Assembly: GCA_003665825.1 (NCBI GenBank)
Contig: QPFY01000007.1
Location: 682,001-746,000, forward strand
DNA from: Microbotryum silenes-acaulis
Lineage: Eukaryota; Basidiomycota; Microbotryomycetes; Microbotryales; Microbotryaceae
Length of the DNA: 64,000 bases
Direction of reading: 5' to 3'
The position numbers and the translations under genes were made by a program. Below the pieces are notes generated by a model that was not told where the DNA came from, ran no database searches, and was given only the letters and a program-made list of their open reading frames with translations. Positions within the stretch are counted from its first letter, which is position 1. Each line of letters starts with the position of its first letter. This document shows, in pieces, positions 47,483 through 58,643 of this stretch.

Positions 47483-48290
47483 GTTGGATCGTGGATTGGT
47501 GGGGATACGCGTTGACACAAGTCGTGGGGTGGGGAAAGGAAGGGAAGACGGGAGACGGGAGGAAGAGTGCCTTGCGCGTCAATACGGCGGGATACAACGC
47601 GGGGGAACAGGGGGCGTTTTGCTTCCACCAACGTGAGGCAGCGTCCGGCAGAGTCCGGCAGCGTAAGCGCGCGAGCGTGGGAGTCCACAATCTACAATTT
47701 GGTTTCGCGGTCGCAGGGGCGAGGAATCAATCTCAAGCCGGCACGGCCCTGGTGCCGGTAAACACAATTGGAGCTTCAACAAAGGGAGCTTTGGCAGCTT
47801 CTCGTCCGTTTCAGGAAAAGATACGAATAGGCTTGCGAGGATGCTCGGCGATGGGATCGAATATATTCGAGATCCAAGCAAGATCCAGATCAGCTGACTG
47901 TATGCGCGCTTATGTTGAATGAAAGCGCCGGCGGCCTGGACGTCTTGTCGGTGCCGAGCGTTTGCGCGCATCGCCTTCGACCTCCGCCCGGTTGCCCGCA
48001 CTACTCCATCTACTCCAGCTTCTCTCAGCCTTCTGCCCTTAAGTTATACGGCCTCTACTCGAGTATAAAAACAAAACACCCCGTTCTTATCCAGCACCGG
48101 AGCTACTCGTAGCCTTGTGCATAACCCCTCGCGGACACGTCGTCAACGTACACCTCCAGTCGCGCGCCGGCCCCTTCATCTAACTTTGTAACTTTGTCGG
48201 CTCATCTGACTGACCTCGCCCTCGCGCCCCTCACGCCAGCTCGCACCCGCAAAGGGAGCGACGGCTACGACAATCACCATCAGTCCCGCC
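47483..48290. other. Divergent promoter region between SPC25 and DBF2-type kinase
   Basis: About 0.8 kb separating two cell-division genes that diverge. GAGTATAAAAAC at 48059-48070 is a candidate TATA box for the kinase gene. No gene inside. Confidence 0.55.
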
Positions 48291-50602
48291 ATGTCCCACT
48301 TTGGGTCGCAACAACGTGTGCTCACCCCCAACGGAACGCACCTCGTCGAGCACAAGCCCACGTCCTCGGCGGCGCATCGCTCGCCCGTTAAGCCGACCGT
48401 GCACTCGACCTCGTCCTCGGCGACATCTTCGCCGCGGTTGAAGGAGAACTCGCACCGGCATTCGATTGCCGCGCCTACCAAGCTCAACATCAGCACGACC
48501 ATGATGAACACCGTCACCCACAATGTCGCCACGGCGAACGTGATCGTGCAACCACAGATTTATCGTCACCCCAACAGCCCGACGCCGTCCTACATCTCGT
48601 CGCAGCTGTCCGCCTCGACCTCGCCCACCAAGGGGCTCGAGGCGAAAACCAGTCACTCGTCAGCGTCGTCGTCCTCGGGCGGCGCGCTCTCGCCGCTACC
48701 TTCCCCTGGCCTCTACACCCGCTCTCCCGTCCTCGGCTCTACACCTGGATTCGAGAATCCGAATCGCTACCATCGCCCCGCTGGCGCCGGTCACTCGACC
48801 GAGCCGACCATGACTCAACTTCTCCACGAGCAGCCGACGGGCATGGCCCACTACTCGTCGAGGGCCTATGACCGCGACTCAACCATGGCCAATGCAACAG
48901 GAGTAGTCAGCTGGAGGAAAGGGCAGGGTTTCAAAGAGTGGGAGAAGGCGAGGTTGCAAAGCACAGAGGTCAAGCGAAAAGCTGACGTGGCTCAGCTGTG
49001 TAAGCGCGAGCGGTCGGATTGCATGGCATTGCACCTTTCACACGAGACTCACCCCCAACATTCCGTCCCTTCTTACAACAGATTTCTACGACCACTACTT
49101 TGACCTGTTGACCTACCTCCATGCTCGCAAACAACGACTCGCCGCTTTCAGAGTCTCGGTCGCTCAGCGCCAGCTTTCCCCGGCCCAGGAGCAAGCCGAG
49201 TGGACGTCGTACAGTGGTCGGGAGCGTGTCTTGTTGCGCAAGCGACGGACTAAGCTCAAGCTCGACCAGTTCCACATTGTCACCCAAGTAGGCCAAGGTG
49301 GCTACGGCGAGGTCTACCTCGCGAGGCACAAGGAAACTAATCAGGTCGTCGCGCTCAAGAAGATGCGCAAGAAGACTTTGCTCAAGATGGACGAGATCCG
49401 GCACGTCCTCACTGAACGGGACATTCTCGCTTCGACGAACTCGCCTTGGCTCGTGCGGCTATTGTATGCTTTCCAAGATCCGACGTTTGTCTACCTCGCG
49501 ATGGACTTTATCGCCGGCGGAGACTTCCGGACACTGCTCAATAACTCGGGCGTGCTCAAGGAAGAACATGCTCGATTTTACATCGCCGAGATGTTCTGTG
49601 CCGTCGATCAGTTGCACAAATTGGGTTACATCCACCGAGATCTCAAGCCCGAGGTGAGCAGAGGACACTTCATCATTTCCTACCCTCAGTCACAGCCATT
49701 GACGGGGTCCCTCTGTTTCTTTAGAACTTCTTGATTGACCCCAGCGGTCATATCAAGTTGACCGACTTCGGCCTCGCCGCCGGTGCCTTGAACCCAGGCA
49801 AGATCGAGAACATGAAGCATAAGCTTGACGAGGTCAAGGACACCGAGCTTATCTACCGCACGACGTTCGAGATGAAGTCGATCTACAAGTCGATCCGCAT
49901 GGCCGACCCCCGCTACGCCGACTCCGTCGTCGGTTCGCCCGACTACATGGCGATCGAGACCCTCCGAGGTCACTCCTACTCGTTCTCGGTCGATTACTGG
50001 TCGCTCGGGTGCATCCTCTTTGAATTCCTCGCTGGCTTCCCACCCTTCTCCGGAGCGACCGCGGAGGAGACGTGGGCAAACCTCAAGAACTGGAGTCGAT
50101 GCTTGAGGCGACCTCACTACGACCGGCCAGAGGATCGCATCTTCAACCTGTCGGATGTAGGATGGTCCGCCATCACAGCGCTCATCGCGCACAAGGACCG
50201 TCGGCTATCGACCTTGGACGAGGTCCAGCGTCACCCCTTCTTCCACGGCCTCGAATGGGGCCGACTAAGGGACAAGAAGGCGCCTTTCGTCCCAGCTTTG
50301 GACTCGGAGGTCGATGCGGGCTACTTTGATGACGTGAGTATCACACTTTTCTGAAGATGCCGGTTACCAACGTCGTTGACCCAACTTGACCCTCTCAGTT
50401 CTCCAACGAGGCCGACATGGCCAAGTATGCCGACGTTCGTGAGAAGCAACGCAACGTCGACCGAGTGCGAGAGAAGGAGGAGAAGTTCGGCCGGGGTGTC
50501 TTCGTCGGATTCACGTTCAAGGCCAAGCGCGACGAAGTGGTCGACCTTGTGGCCCATGCCCACGTCGATGACGACGACGAGACCTTGCAGACGCTCTTCT
50601 GA
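48291..50602 (+). CDS. DBF2: AGC kinase of the DBF2/SID2 type (NDR family, mitotic exit/septation)
   Basis: Predicted 697 residues, exons 48291-48999, 49082-49653, 49725-50333, 50399-50602. A disordered Ser/Thr-rich N-terminus precedes the Mob1-binding helices (YFYDHYFDLLTYLHARKQRL). Kinase motifs: glycine loop VGQGGYGEVYLA, VALKKMRKKTL (catalytic Lys), HVLTERDIL, YIHRDLKPENFLID (HRD), LTDFGLAAG (DFG) and an activation segment YADSVVGSPDYMAIET after the long NDR-type insert. The C-terminal hydrophobic motif is VFVGFTFKAK. GVLKEEHARFYIAEMF and DPSGHIKLTDFGLAAG are typical of Dbf2/Sid2 rather than Cbk1/Orb6. It would act with Mob1 in mitotic exit and septation. Confidence 0.94.
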
Positions 50603-52468
50603 TCGCTGACGGGGTTTCCAGGATCGATAATGCCCCCATATGTACACACTACTTTCTCGTTTCGTTTCGTCTCTGCCGTTTTCCGCACCTTTTGTTGGAT
50701 TTTTGTTCATTCCTTGGCTTCATCTGATTAAGCTTCTACTTTCGTCTCTGCCGTTTTCCGCACCTTTTGTTGAAATCCATTGCTGCCCGATCTCGACATT
50801 CCAGTACGGTGAATCCTCGGACTCTGTTCTACCCAAACCATGAGAAAACAAAGAAGAGGACACCAGTCGGAGTCGCTGTGCAACGCGGCCTGATACGTGC
50901 ACGTGAGAAAAAGACTAAAAAAGCAAACACAGCGAAACCCCACACATCCCCACTTCCTCTCCATCATCCCCATCCTCGAGTCTGACCTGTCCCGCCGCAT
51001 TGCCAGTTGAAGCAGCTGTTGGCAGCGGGTGACCATGCATGTTAGCAGCAGCTCGCAACATCACGTTCGAGCAGAGGGAACTACTAGTAGGTAGTCACAT
51101 TTGGTGGGCATAAAACTCACTTTTTGTGGACAAAGTTGTTGATTCATCATTGATACCCGTCATGACGTCTTGCACTGCCGATTGGCGGACAAGGAAACTC
51201 CCTGTGACGCCAAATCCCGAGGTGGAGGCAAAGGTGGAGGTGGAGGTGGATGACGTAAGCAAGAGGTTGACGGTGCGGTGAAGGCGAGGTTGACGGTCAA
51301 GATCAAGGTCACGCATGAAATGAGGGTAAGTCAAAGGTGGAGGTGCAATGGGGAGGAACAGACGTAGAGGTGAAGGCAAGGGATCAAGGTGGAGGTGATT
51401 CGAGGTGGAAGCGAACGTGATGGCGATGGGGTGAAGGGTAAAGGGTGAAGACGAGAATCGGATGTGGAGGTGAGGATGGTGATGGAGGTGGGGATGGTGT
51501 GATGTGGTGTGAAGGTGGATGAAGATTAACGGGTATACGAAGGTGAAGGTGAGAGCAAGGTCAGCCCAAGCCCGTCGTACGAAATCAGGTCCGGCCGATG
51601 ATGGCAGCTGCGGTGGCGGTGGCGGTGCATGCTCGGAGGTGGCCACAAGCGGGACTGACCCGATACAGTGACAACCAGAAACCTCTCCCAAACTTTTTAC
51701 CTCGCAAGACGACCAGGACTGCCGTGGGCCCCTCTTCGATCAAGAGCGTGCGATCGGAGGCTGGTCACGAGCCGAGTCAAGACGAGAGGAGGGCAGTGGC
51801 CAAGTCAGCGACGGTGGTACTTGCAACGAGTGGGAGGGCTGAACTCACGGTGGCTGATGGTACACTACTGCCGACTTCCACCACCTACCGCCTCGGTGCT
51901 GCGTCGATGCGCTAGTCGGTTACGGCCCAGTGGTGGAGGAGCCATGTGAGAGGTACTCATCAACGAAGAAGAAGGAAGGAAAGAGAGAGAGGTGAGAGGG
52001 GGGAGGGGCTTTTGTACTCGCCCTGAGGTCAGGCTTGGCGCTTATCAGGCGATTCGAGGTCAAGCTCTACCAGCTTGCTTCATCCGTGCCAATGAGGCTA
52101 GCCCGCGCCGCCGCCGCTCGGCATCGCAGCTCCCTCGGCGCTGCGGTCTTCCGAAAGGAGACCCCTCAGTCACCCGAGGTCACCAAGTCGACCTGATTTG
52201 TAGCAGCAACAATGAACAAAGCAGTGTTCTTGATGGTTGCAAAATGACACTCGTATTTTAACGCATCTTCTCGTACTACTCTGAGTCCGAACGACCCATT
52301 ACTTGTGTTGCCCGTCCATGGCTCGGAGTCATTTTGAGGGGTCAGAAGATCGAGCTGATGAGCCAGGAGCGCGCCGGTCCCCGTCACGCTCAACTTGTTC
52401 ACGTCTGACGCGACGAACACCTCGCGTACTACCCTTTCACTCCCTCATCTTTCGATCTCTCACCGACC
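50603..52468. other. Intergenic 1.9 kb, repeat-containing
   Basis: A 29-nt segment (TCTGCCGTTTTCCGCACC and following bases) occurs twice, near 50671 and 50744. The centre is a GGTGGA-type low-complexity tract. A 198-codon minus-strand open frame (51095-51691) covers that tract, but its sequence is only His/Pro/Ser repeats and it is not accepted as a gene. Confidence 0.5.
51220..51570. repeat. GGTGGAGGT/GGTGAAGG low-complexity tract
   Basis: Strongly purine-biased plus strand with dozens of AGGTGGAGGTG and AGGTGAAGG units interrupted by unique bases. Confidence 0.75.
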
Positions 52469-54007
52469 ATGACGATCGCACACGCACACAAACTGCTCGA
52501 CCAGGAACTCCTCACCGTTCCGGAAGCCCTTTTGGGTCAGCATCAAGACTCTAATCAAAAGCCGACCCTGCACACGCTGCTGCCGCTCGTACGCCTCCTC
52601 GTCATCTCGCATAGAGAAATCGAGTCCATTCTCGGCGAGGCCCTAGGGCATACCCTGGCCAGGCTCACCGATGGCCAGTGGAGGTTCCTAGGCGACAACA
52701 AGAACGCCTGGAGGACCTTGCTCTTTGCCCTCCTCTACCTCTTGCGAGAAGACGGCGGCAAGGCCACGTCAGGCAGGACCTTGACGAAATTCGAGGATCC
52801 GCTCACCTCGGATGCGCCCGAGGGGTCGCAACGACGTGCTCGAGAATACGAGGACTTTCGTCGCGTATCGGGGGGGGGGGGGGGGGGGGGGGGCAAGACT
52901 CGATCGGATTTTCCGGTGTAAGTGACGTATGGTTCGAGACGCCAGCGACGAAACGAGCACGAGGCTGACGGCTCGTTGGTGGCACGCTGGTACGGGTTCC
53001 CTGAACTGGTCCTCGCACAGGCGTGGGTTACCTTGATCTACGCCGTTGAGGCAACCAGACGCAACCGCCCTCCGATCCCCCTGATCCCCTACACCCCCAC
53101 CTGGTGGGACGACCGTGCGATGAGGATCGTCGAGGCAATTTTCGGATGGAAAGACCGAGTCTACCAAATCGTCGCGACCTTTGTCGACAGTCGCTTCGTC
53201 TCCACCTCGAATACACCCCCCAAGGACGACGATGCTGACGACGCAAACACCGGGCCACCCGCGAAAAGGGGCAAGGATATGGGCTCTTCACTCAAGTCCA
53301 GCGTCAAGAAGGCCGTTGTTGAGGCTGTCTGCAAAACAAGACTCGCCAACTCGCCCGACGACGACGTTCGACTCCTTTCCGACCTGACCACACAAATCGC
53401 GAGTCTACACGACCAGGCCGCAAAGCAGGTACAAAAGGCGGTGGACCTCTATGATCTAGCGTCCGTGGCAACGTCTGCGTTCCAAGATACCGTGCACATC
53501 ATCCGCCACAACTCGCCGCGGATGCTCACACCCGACGAGCGTTCCCATCTTGCCGAGCAGACGCTCTGCGACTGGATCCGAGGGGTATCACACCGCCCCC
53601 ATTGTCTCTTCCCGGCCCTCCACGCGCTCCAATGCGAGTGCAGTTGCACTGACCCGATTGTTCAACCATCCGACCTCTTTGCACAGGATTTGGGGGGCGA
53701 GTTCATTTCCATGACCCTACGACGCACTTCTATCCTCATCTACAAGGGTGAAGACGTGGCCAAGACCCTGCTCGAATGGCTACGATGCGTGTGGGTGCCT
53801 TGGCGATCGCACGTCTCGAGCAACTCCGTGGACCACGTCGCAGCCGTGCTACTCGCGCAGATCGAGCCCCCTCGATCCTCCGCTTACTCCTTTGTCAAGA
53901 CCTCAACGATCTCGTGGGCGTCAAAGCGAGAATGGATCGAGCGCTGGGAGGTGCTGCGCCGTCACCTCAGTCAGCAGCTCGCGGAAGCGACCCCTCTTGC
54001 CTATTAG
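52469..54007 (+). CDS. Hypothetical protein of accessory region, interrupted by a 24-base G run
   Basis: One reading frame runs from ATG 52469 to TAG 54007, except for a single in-frame TAA at 52919-52921. A small intron from GTGTAA (52916) to an AG near 52946 would remove the stop and keep the frame (FP joined to RRNEHEADG). The protein would be about 500 residues: helical N-terminus (LLPLVRLLVISHREIESILG), a poly-Gly stretch from G24, then RWYGFPELVLAQAWVTLIYA, a Lys/Asp-rich linker and a helical C-terminal part with several Cys (LHALQCECSCTDP). No family recognised. It lies directly upstream of the Fanzor-like gene and may belong to the same insertion. Confidence 0.5.
52870..52893 (+). repeat. 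Poly-G homopolymer, 24 nt
   Basis: An uninterrupted run of 24 G inside the open frame, giving eight glycines if in frame. Such a run is hard to sequence and prone to slippage, so its length and therefore the downstream frame are uncertain. Confidence 0.9.
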
Positions 54008-54248
54008 AAGTCTGGATCCCGACTCAAGCAGTTGAGTACGAGCGCAAGATAGAGGATGGAAGATAGATGGAGAAGGAAGAGAGACGAGCGCCCGCAGGGC
54101 GCGCGACTTCAACCGAATCCGACGTGTCAACCGGAACTCAATCAGGCGCTGGGATCTGGCAGGCACAGAACGACGAATTGAGGAGAGATGAAGCTAGCTA
54201 GTACGAATGAAGTAGGGGCATGGAAGTGAATAGTATTAAGAGATAATA

Positions 54249-56701
54249 AGGTATGATTGGATTCTTGACATTGCCACCACCGCCCCGGCCAACGTGGCAC
54301 CGGCTCTCGCTACCGCCTCTTCATCCACCGCCAATCTCGAAGAGCCCTCACACGAAACGACGCTCGATCCTCCCCCTTTCAAGCGCGCCAAGAAGGCAGC
54401 CACCACCAACCGTCGGCCTGACTCGGGTCCGATCGCCACCCGATTCGATCATCTCGGACCCCTCGTGGCGAAGGTTCTTTTCAACGTCGAGTGCTTTGGA
54501 GCGAATGGCTTTGTGCCCCACGGAGAATGGCGATCGGATGGGCAAACGGTCCGGCTTCTAGGCTACAACATCGCCAAGGCGGTCCCCAACAAGTTGTCCC
54601 TGCTCCTCCCACTTTGCGCCGACACCCCCGCCCCGGCAGCCACGCGTGACCCGCAGTCAATCGCGGAGACATTCGAGCACGTGACCAGCAGCGGAACCCT
54701 TGCCGTGGCTGTAGAGAAGTTTGAGGACCTTCTCGCCGGCATTCTCGGCCCTCTCGAGGCGCGGCATACCGCCTCGTACTGTCGGTAATGGGACCAGAGT
54801 CGAGGCGGAAACCCACTTGACGAGCTCGTTGGGAGTGGCGAGGAGCGACGACCGTGCGATACAATCGTAGGTCGGGTCGAACGCCACGGTGAGGTGCGTA
54901 TTCGCTGCGCGGGCGCGCCAGCCGCCCGCCTCCGGGCCGGGGCGAATGGATCCAGTATCATCCAGCTGACGAACCGTGTTCGCCTTCACTTCCATCGCCG
55001 GAGCAGGACTGGGCTGGTCCAGATCGCATCGGAACCCGCTACAGGACCGATGAGGCACTCTGACAAGTCGTCCAGGACGGTGCCAACGACTCCATCATCA
55101 TTGGCATCGACCTGGGCACGAAATGTCCTATGGCCGTTTCGGCTACCCTCTTTGACCGAAATGAGGTCCAGATTCAAGACGACGTCGTCGTCTACGCGGA
55201 TGCGCTGGACAAGCCGTTGAGGAAGGCGCAGAGCCACGTTCGGAAGCTCTCGGCTGAACTGGCCGGCAGCCTACGATTCGGTCACGCCAAACCCCCCGGC
55301 CACGCAGCGACACCTCTTGAGGGACAACGCCCTGCCACCTCGGCCGCCACGCTCAACGGTCCTGCTTCAGCCCCCTCCGACTCGAGTACGACCGAGCGCG
55401 ACGACGCCGACGCACGCACTCGCGCCGAGCTCGCTCGTGGATCTTCCTCTCGCCTCCTTCTCGGCGAGCCGGATCGACAGGCCTGGGCGGCCAAGACCAA
55501 TCTCTTATCCAAGGCTTCGAGAAGGCGCTTCGTCGAGCAGGTGATGGAGGTTTCAGGTTTGAGAACGATGGATTCGTCCTCCGTTTCACGCCGCAGGGAG
55601 TCTTTTCGAACAAGTTCAAGCCGGATGCTGATTGTCGTATGGAAACTCGTGCTTCAACCTTTTTGCAGAGAGGGCCTGCGATGAAAAGTTAAAGCAAGCG
55701 GACTTGAGCAAGGTCAAGACCGCAGAGGTCCTCCAACGAAAGGACATCCTGTCGCCGCGCCAACGTCCGGTGCTGGTCTTCGTCGGCGAGGGAGGCTCTG
55801 TCGCAAGAATGTTCTCGAGTGGTAACTGATGATGACCACGACTCAGACCAATGAACGGGGACGAGAACAGAGTGGCCAGAGACTAAGGGACAGACTCGCG
55901 GAAGGCTAGAAAGTGAAGCGCAATGCTAATAGGGAAGAGGGATTAGAGACTAGTAAAGCAGGGAGAATGAGTGACTAGGGAGTTCATGAAGCGTCGCTAG
56001 GCTCAATCCCAAGTACCATAATAGGAGCAAGAATCAGATGAAGGACGATACAACCATATATTTCTAACAGGCTCGAGTCGTGGAACACAGAAGGCGACGT
56101 ATAGGACGAATGTCCTTTGCCGAGACCTCGTTCAAGAGTTCAACAGATTGCAAGAGCGAGGGTTCGTCGTGGAGATCGTCTCGGTCGACGAATACAATAC
56201 CTCCTCGGTCTGCAGCGACCCCACCTGCCGCAACGAGGTGACAGAGGAGCGATCCCGGTAGGTCCCTTCAGAACATTCTCGCAGTCGTGAACGAGTACCA
56301 AGGCGCTGCCGGATATGCTAACGACGGGGACTATGTCCTGCTGGTGTCACATCGCACCGGTCACGGCACGCCGATCGCACAGACTTTTCAAGAATGGCCG
56401 AGCCCATGGGGCCGAGCATAATAATCTGCGAGTCATGCTGTGCGAGAAAGAATGCCGTCCGCCCATCCACCGCGACATCGTCGCGGCACGCAACATGCCG
56501 ACTGTGGGCTTACAAGTCGCCGCGTTCCGACAACACCCCTTCAGGTACCCCAAGGCCGGGAAGGACGAGGACAAGCAGGACGAGAAGGGGCAGCAAGGCA
56601 GCAAGGCCACGGCCAAGGCCAAAGGGAGCAAGCCCGGAGGAAAGGGCAGGGACAAGGAGCGCGAGGAGGAAGCGAGGGAAGGGGGAGTTGGAGAAGCCTG
56701 A
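54249..56701 (+). CDS. Fanzor-like RuvC nuclease (eukaryotic TnpB relative), integrity uncertain
   Basis: RuvC-I is clear: SIIIGIDLGTKCPMAVS (Asp codon at 55109). Downstream parts join across likely introns: FENDGFVLRFTPQGVF (about 55556-55604), QRPVLVFVGEGGSVARMFSS, then intron 55818-about 56070, GTQKATYRTNVLCRDLVQEF, VDEYNTSSVCSDPTC (Glu and first zinc-ribbon cysteines, about 56189-56233), intron about 56258-56380, and VMLCEKECRPP-IHRDIVAARNMP (second cysteine pair and RuvC-III Asp). This order, with the zinc ribbon between DEYxTS and HRDxxAARN, is that of TnpB/Fanzor enzymes. A Lys/Glu-rich tail ends at 56701. The N-terminal part (54249-54784, DGQTVRLLGYNIAKAVPN) has no clear start. A TGA at about 55062 precedes RuvC-I, and one proposed intron is only 32 nt. 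It may be a decayed copy. Confidence 0.6.
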
Positions 56702-58028
56702 AAGCCGAGTCTCCTGGGCAGTGAAAGGGTGCTTGCCATCGTGCCAGTCGAAAAGCAGAGGATAGGGTCGGTGCTAGGAACGATGGGTGATGTGGTCAAT
56801 ATGTACAGCCTGCTATCCAATTCGTTCAGTCAGCTTCAGAAATAACGGTCGGAGCAGGTCGACGCTATCCCCGAAAACCGTTTCGAGCGTCGACTGGGTA
56901 GAGTAGATTGGGTTGCATCACCTTGTTTTCATCTGCAGTGCCAATCCTGCTCAAATCGATCAATCTTTCTTTCTCACCGAGCGCGATGCATTCAACTCCT
57001 CCCGCCGAGCCGATCCCAGTTTGCGCCCTTTCGCACTCTCGGCTGAGCGACTCGTCACACCAAACCATTCACATTAAATGCACGGTACCGCTTTGTCGTC
57101 CCGCCCTTTCAGGACGAGCCGCTTTGGCGAATCTGACCTCGTCTCCCCAAACTCATACCGCCGGTGACTGGACATGGCGAGGTAATCGAGTCATCGACCC
57201 AAGGGATCATCAAATGACAGCATCTTGTGTAACTACCAGGCATTTTTTCAATCCTATGAACCCATTCGATGGGTTCCCCACCCTCCCCCGGCTGCATTCA
57301 GCAAGCACTGCACGCCAACGCTTCACTCTTGACGCCTGCAGCCCCCACCCCCACTCGGTGCGAGTCGCCGTCGCTGGCAGCCGTCCGGACTCTTTCGATC
57401 CTGCGCACGTGTGCATACCTGTGCATGTGTGCACATCGGTGCATAAGCACGCTTACTCATTCCTCTCTCATCCAATTTCCACTCGACGGGGTGTGGGGAT
57501 GGGCGACGGTTGAGGTGAGGTGATGGATGATATGGAGTTTGGGGACTTGCGGAAATTGCTGGCGAGATGGAGATGGTATTATGCACCCAGGCCGCGGTGC
57601 TCCAGTCTGCAGCAAGAACCTAATACTTCATGTTTTACGTGCTATCCGTCCTGGCTGCCGCAATAGTGGCGATTGCAGTCGTCCTAGTGAGTCTTCTGTC
57701 GCCGGCGATCTTTGGGGATCTCTCCGGCGTCTGCAACCTTGCTGACCATGCGACCCCGATCTCGATACCCACCCGGCTACGTTCTGGTCCACCCCGTTGT
57801 GTACTCTTTATTCTTTAAATTTACTTCTTCGCTGTCATATAACTGGATTCACTCCCTCGACATCTCTTATGCCAGAAAGCTGCGCATTTCCACGTTATCA
57901 ACTGCCCGCAGATCAGAACATCGACACAAGTCACCGGAAAAGTTAGGGCTCGTTCTACTTGACCGGAGCCGTTGATTCATGGTAATCCCTGAAGCTCTCT
58001 AGAGCTGAAGGTTTGTTCAAGGAAAATT

Positions 58029-58169
58029 GGGGGAGGCGAGCTGGGGAAATTGACGAGATTCTCAACATTACTAATTCTTGTTGGCGGGGGGCGGCTCTTG
58101 GGGAGGCGCGAGCTGGGGAATTTGACGAGATTCTCAACGTTACTAATCCTCGCTGGCGGGGGGCGGCTC
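58029..58169. repeat. Two-copy direct repeat, ~70 bp each
   Basis: Copies 58029-58097 and 58099-58169 share GGGAGGCG(CG)AGCTGGGGAA, TTTGACGAGATTCTCAAC, TTACTAAT and TGGCGGGGGGCGGCTC, with few mismatches. Confidence 0.85.
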
Positions 58170-58491
58170 CGGCACAGGCCCCCGCGCAAGGCTAGCAGCC
58201 GGCAGCCAGCCGGCAACAGACCTGCAGAGACCGGCGCGGACTGGCGCGGAACGGCGGCGAACGGCACGGAGTGCAAAGTCCTGTGTAAGCGTGCGCTTCG
58301 GCCCGTCTGATAGCTGTGTGCGAACATCAACATCTCAGTAGCTCATGGTACAGCCCTCCTCGGAGCACCGTGGAGTAGTTCATCAGTCACAAACGGTGCT
58401 CAGTGGGTCCGATACACCAGTCATTGGTATCAAGTGGCATTTTTGTCCACCCACCCTGCGGCGATGTCGATCTCTCCCAGTTCACGTGTCT

Positions 58492-58643
58492 CATCAGCAA
58501 CTTTGCCACTCGCGCTTTAGTGCAATTTAGTGCAATTTAGCGCACTTTAGTGCCAAAAGCGCACTTTTTGTGAAATTTAGCTCGTTTTCTATAATCTCCG
58601 GTGCGCTAAATTGCACTAAGCGCGAGTGGCAAAGTTGCTGATG
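58492..58643. mobile_element. MITE-like inverted-repeat element, 152 bp
   Basis: The left arm (58492-58530, CATCAGCAACTTTGCCACTC and on) and right arm (58606-58643) are inverted copies that differ by one base gain or loss. Inside, GTGCAATTTAG/GCGCACTTTAG motifs repeat. Size and terminal arms fit a non-autonomous DNA transposon or a stable hairpin. No clear target-site duplication was found. Confidence 0.65.

Noticed and set aside
51095..51691. 198-codon minus-strand open frame
   Set aside because: It is the complement of the GGTGGA repeat tract and encodes only His/Pro/Ser repeats.
56908..57513. 201-codon open frame
   Set aside because: Random-looking composition, no domain, no splice support.
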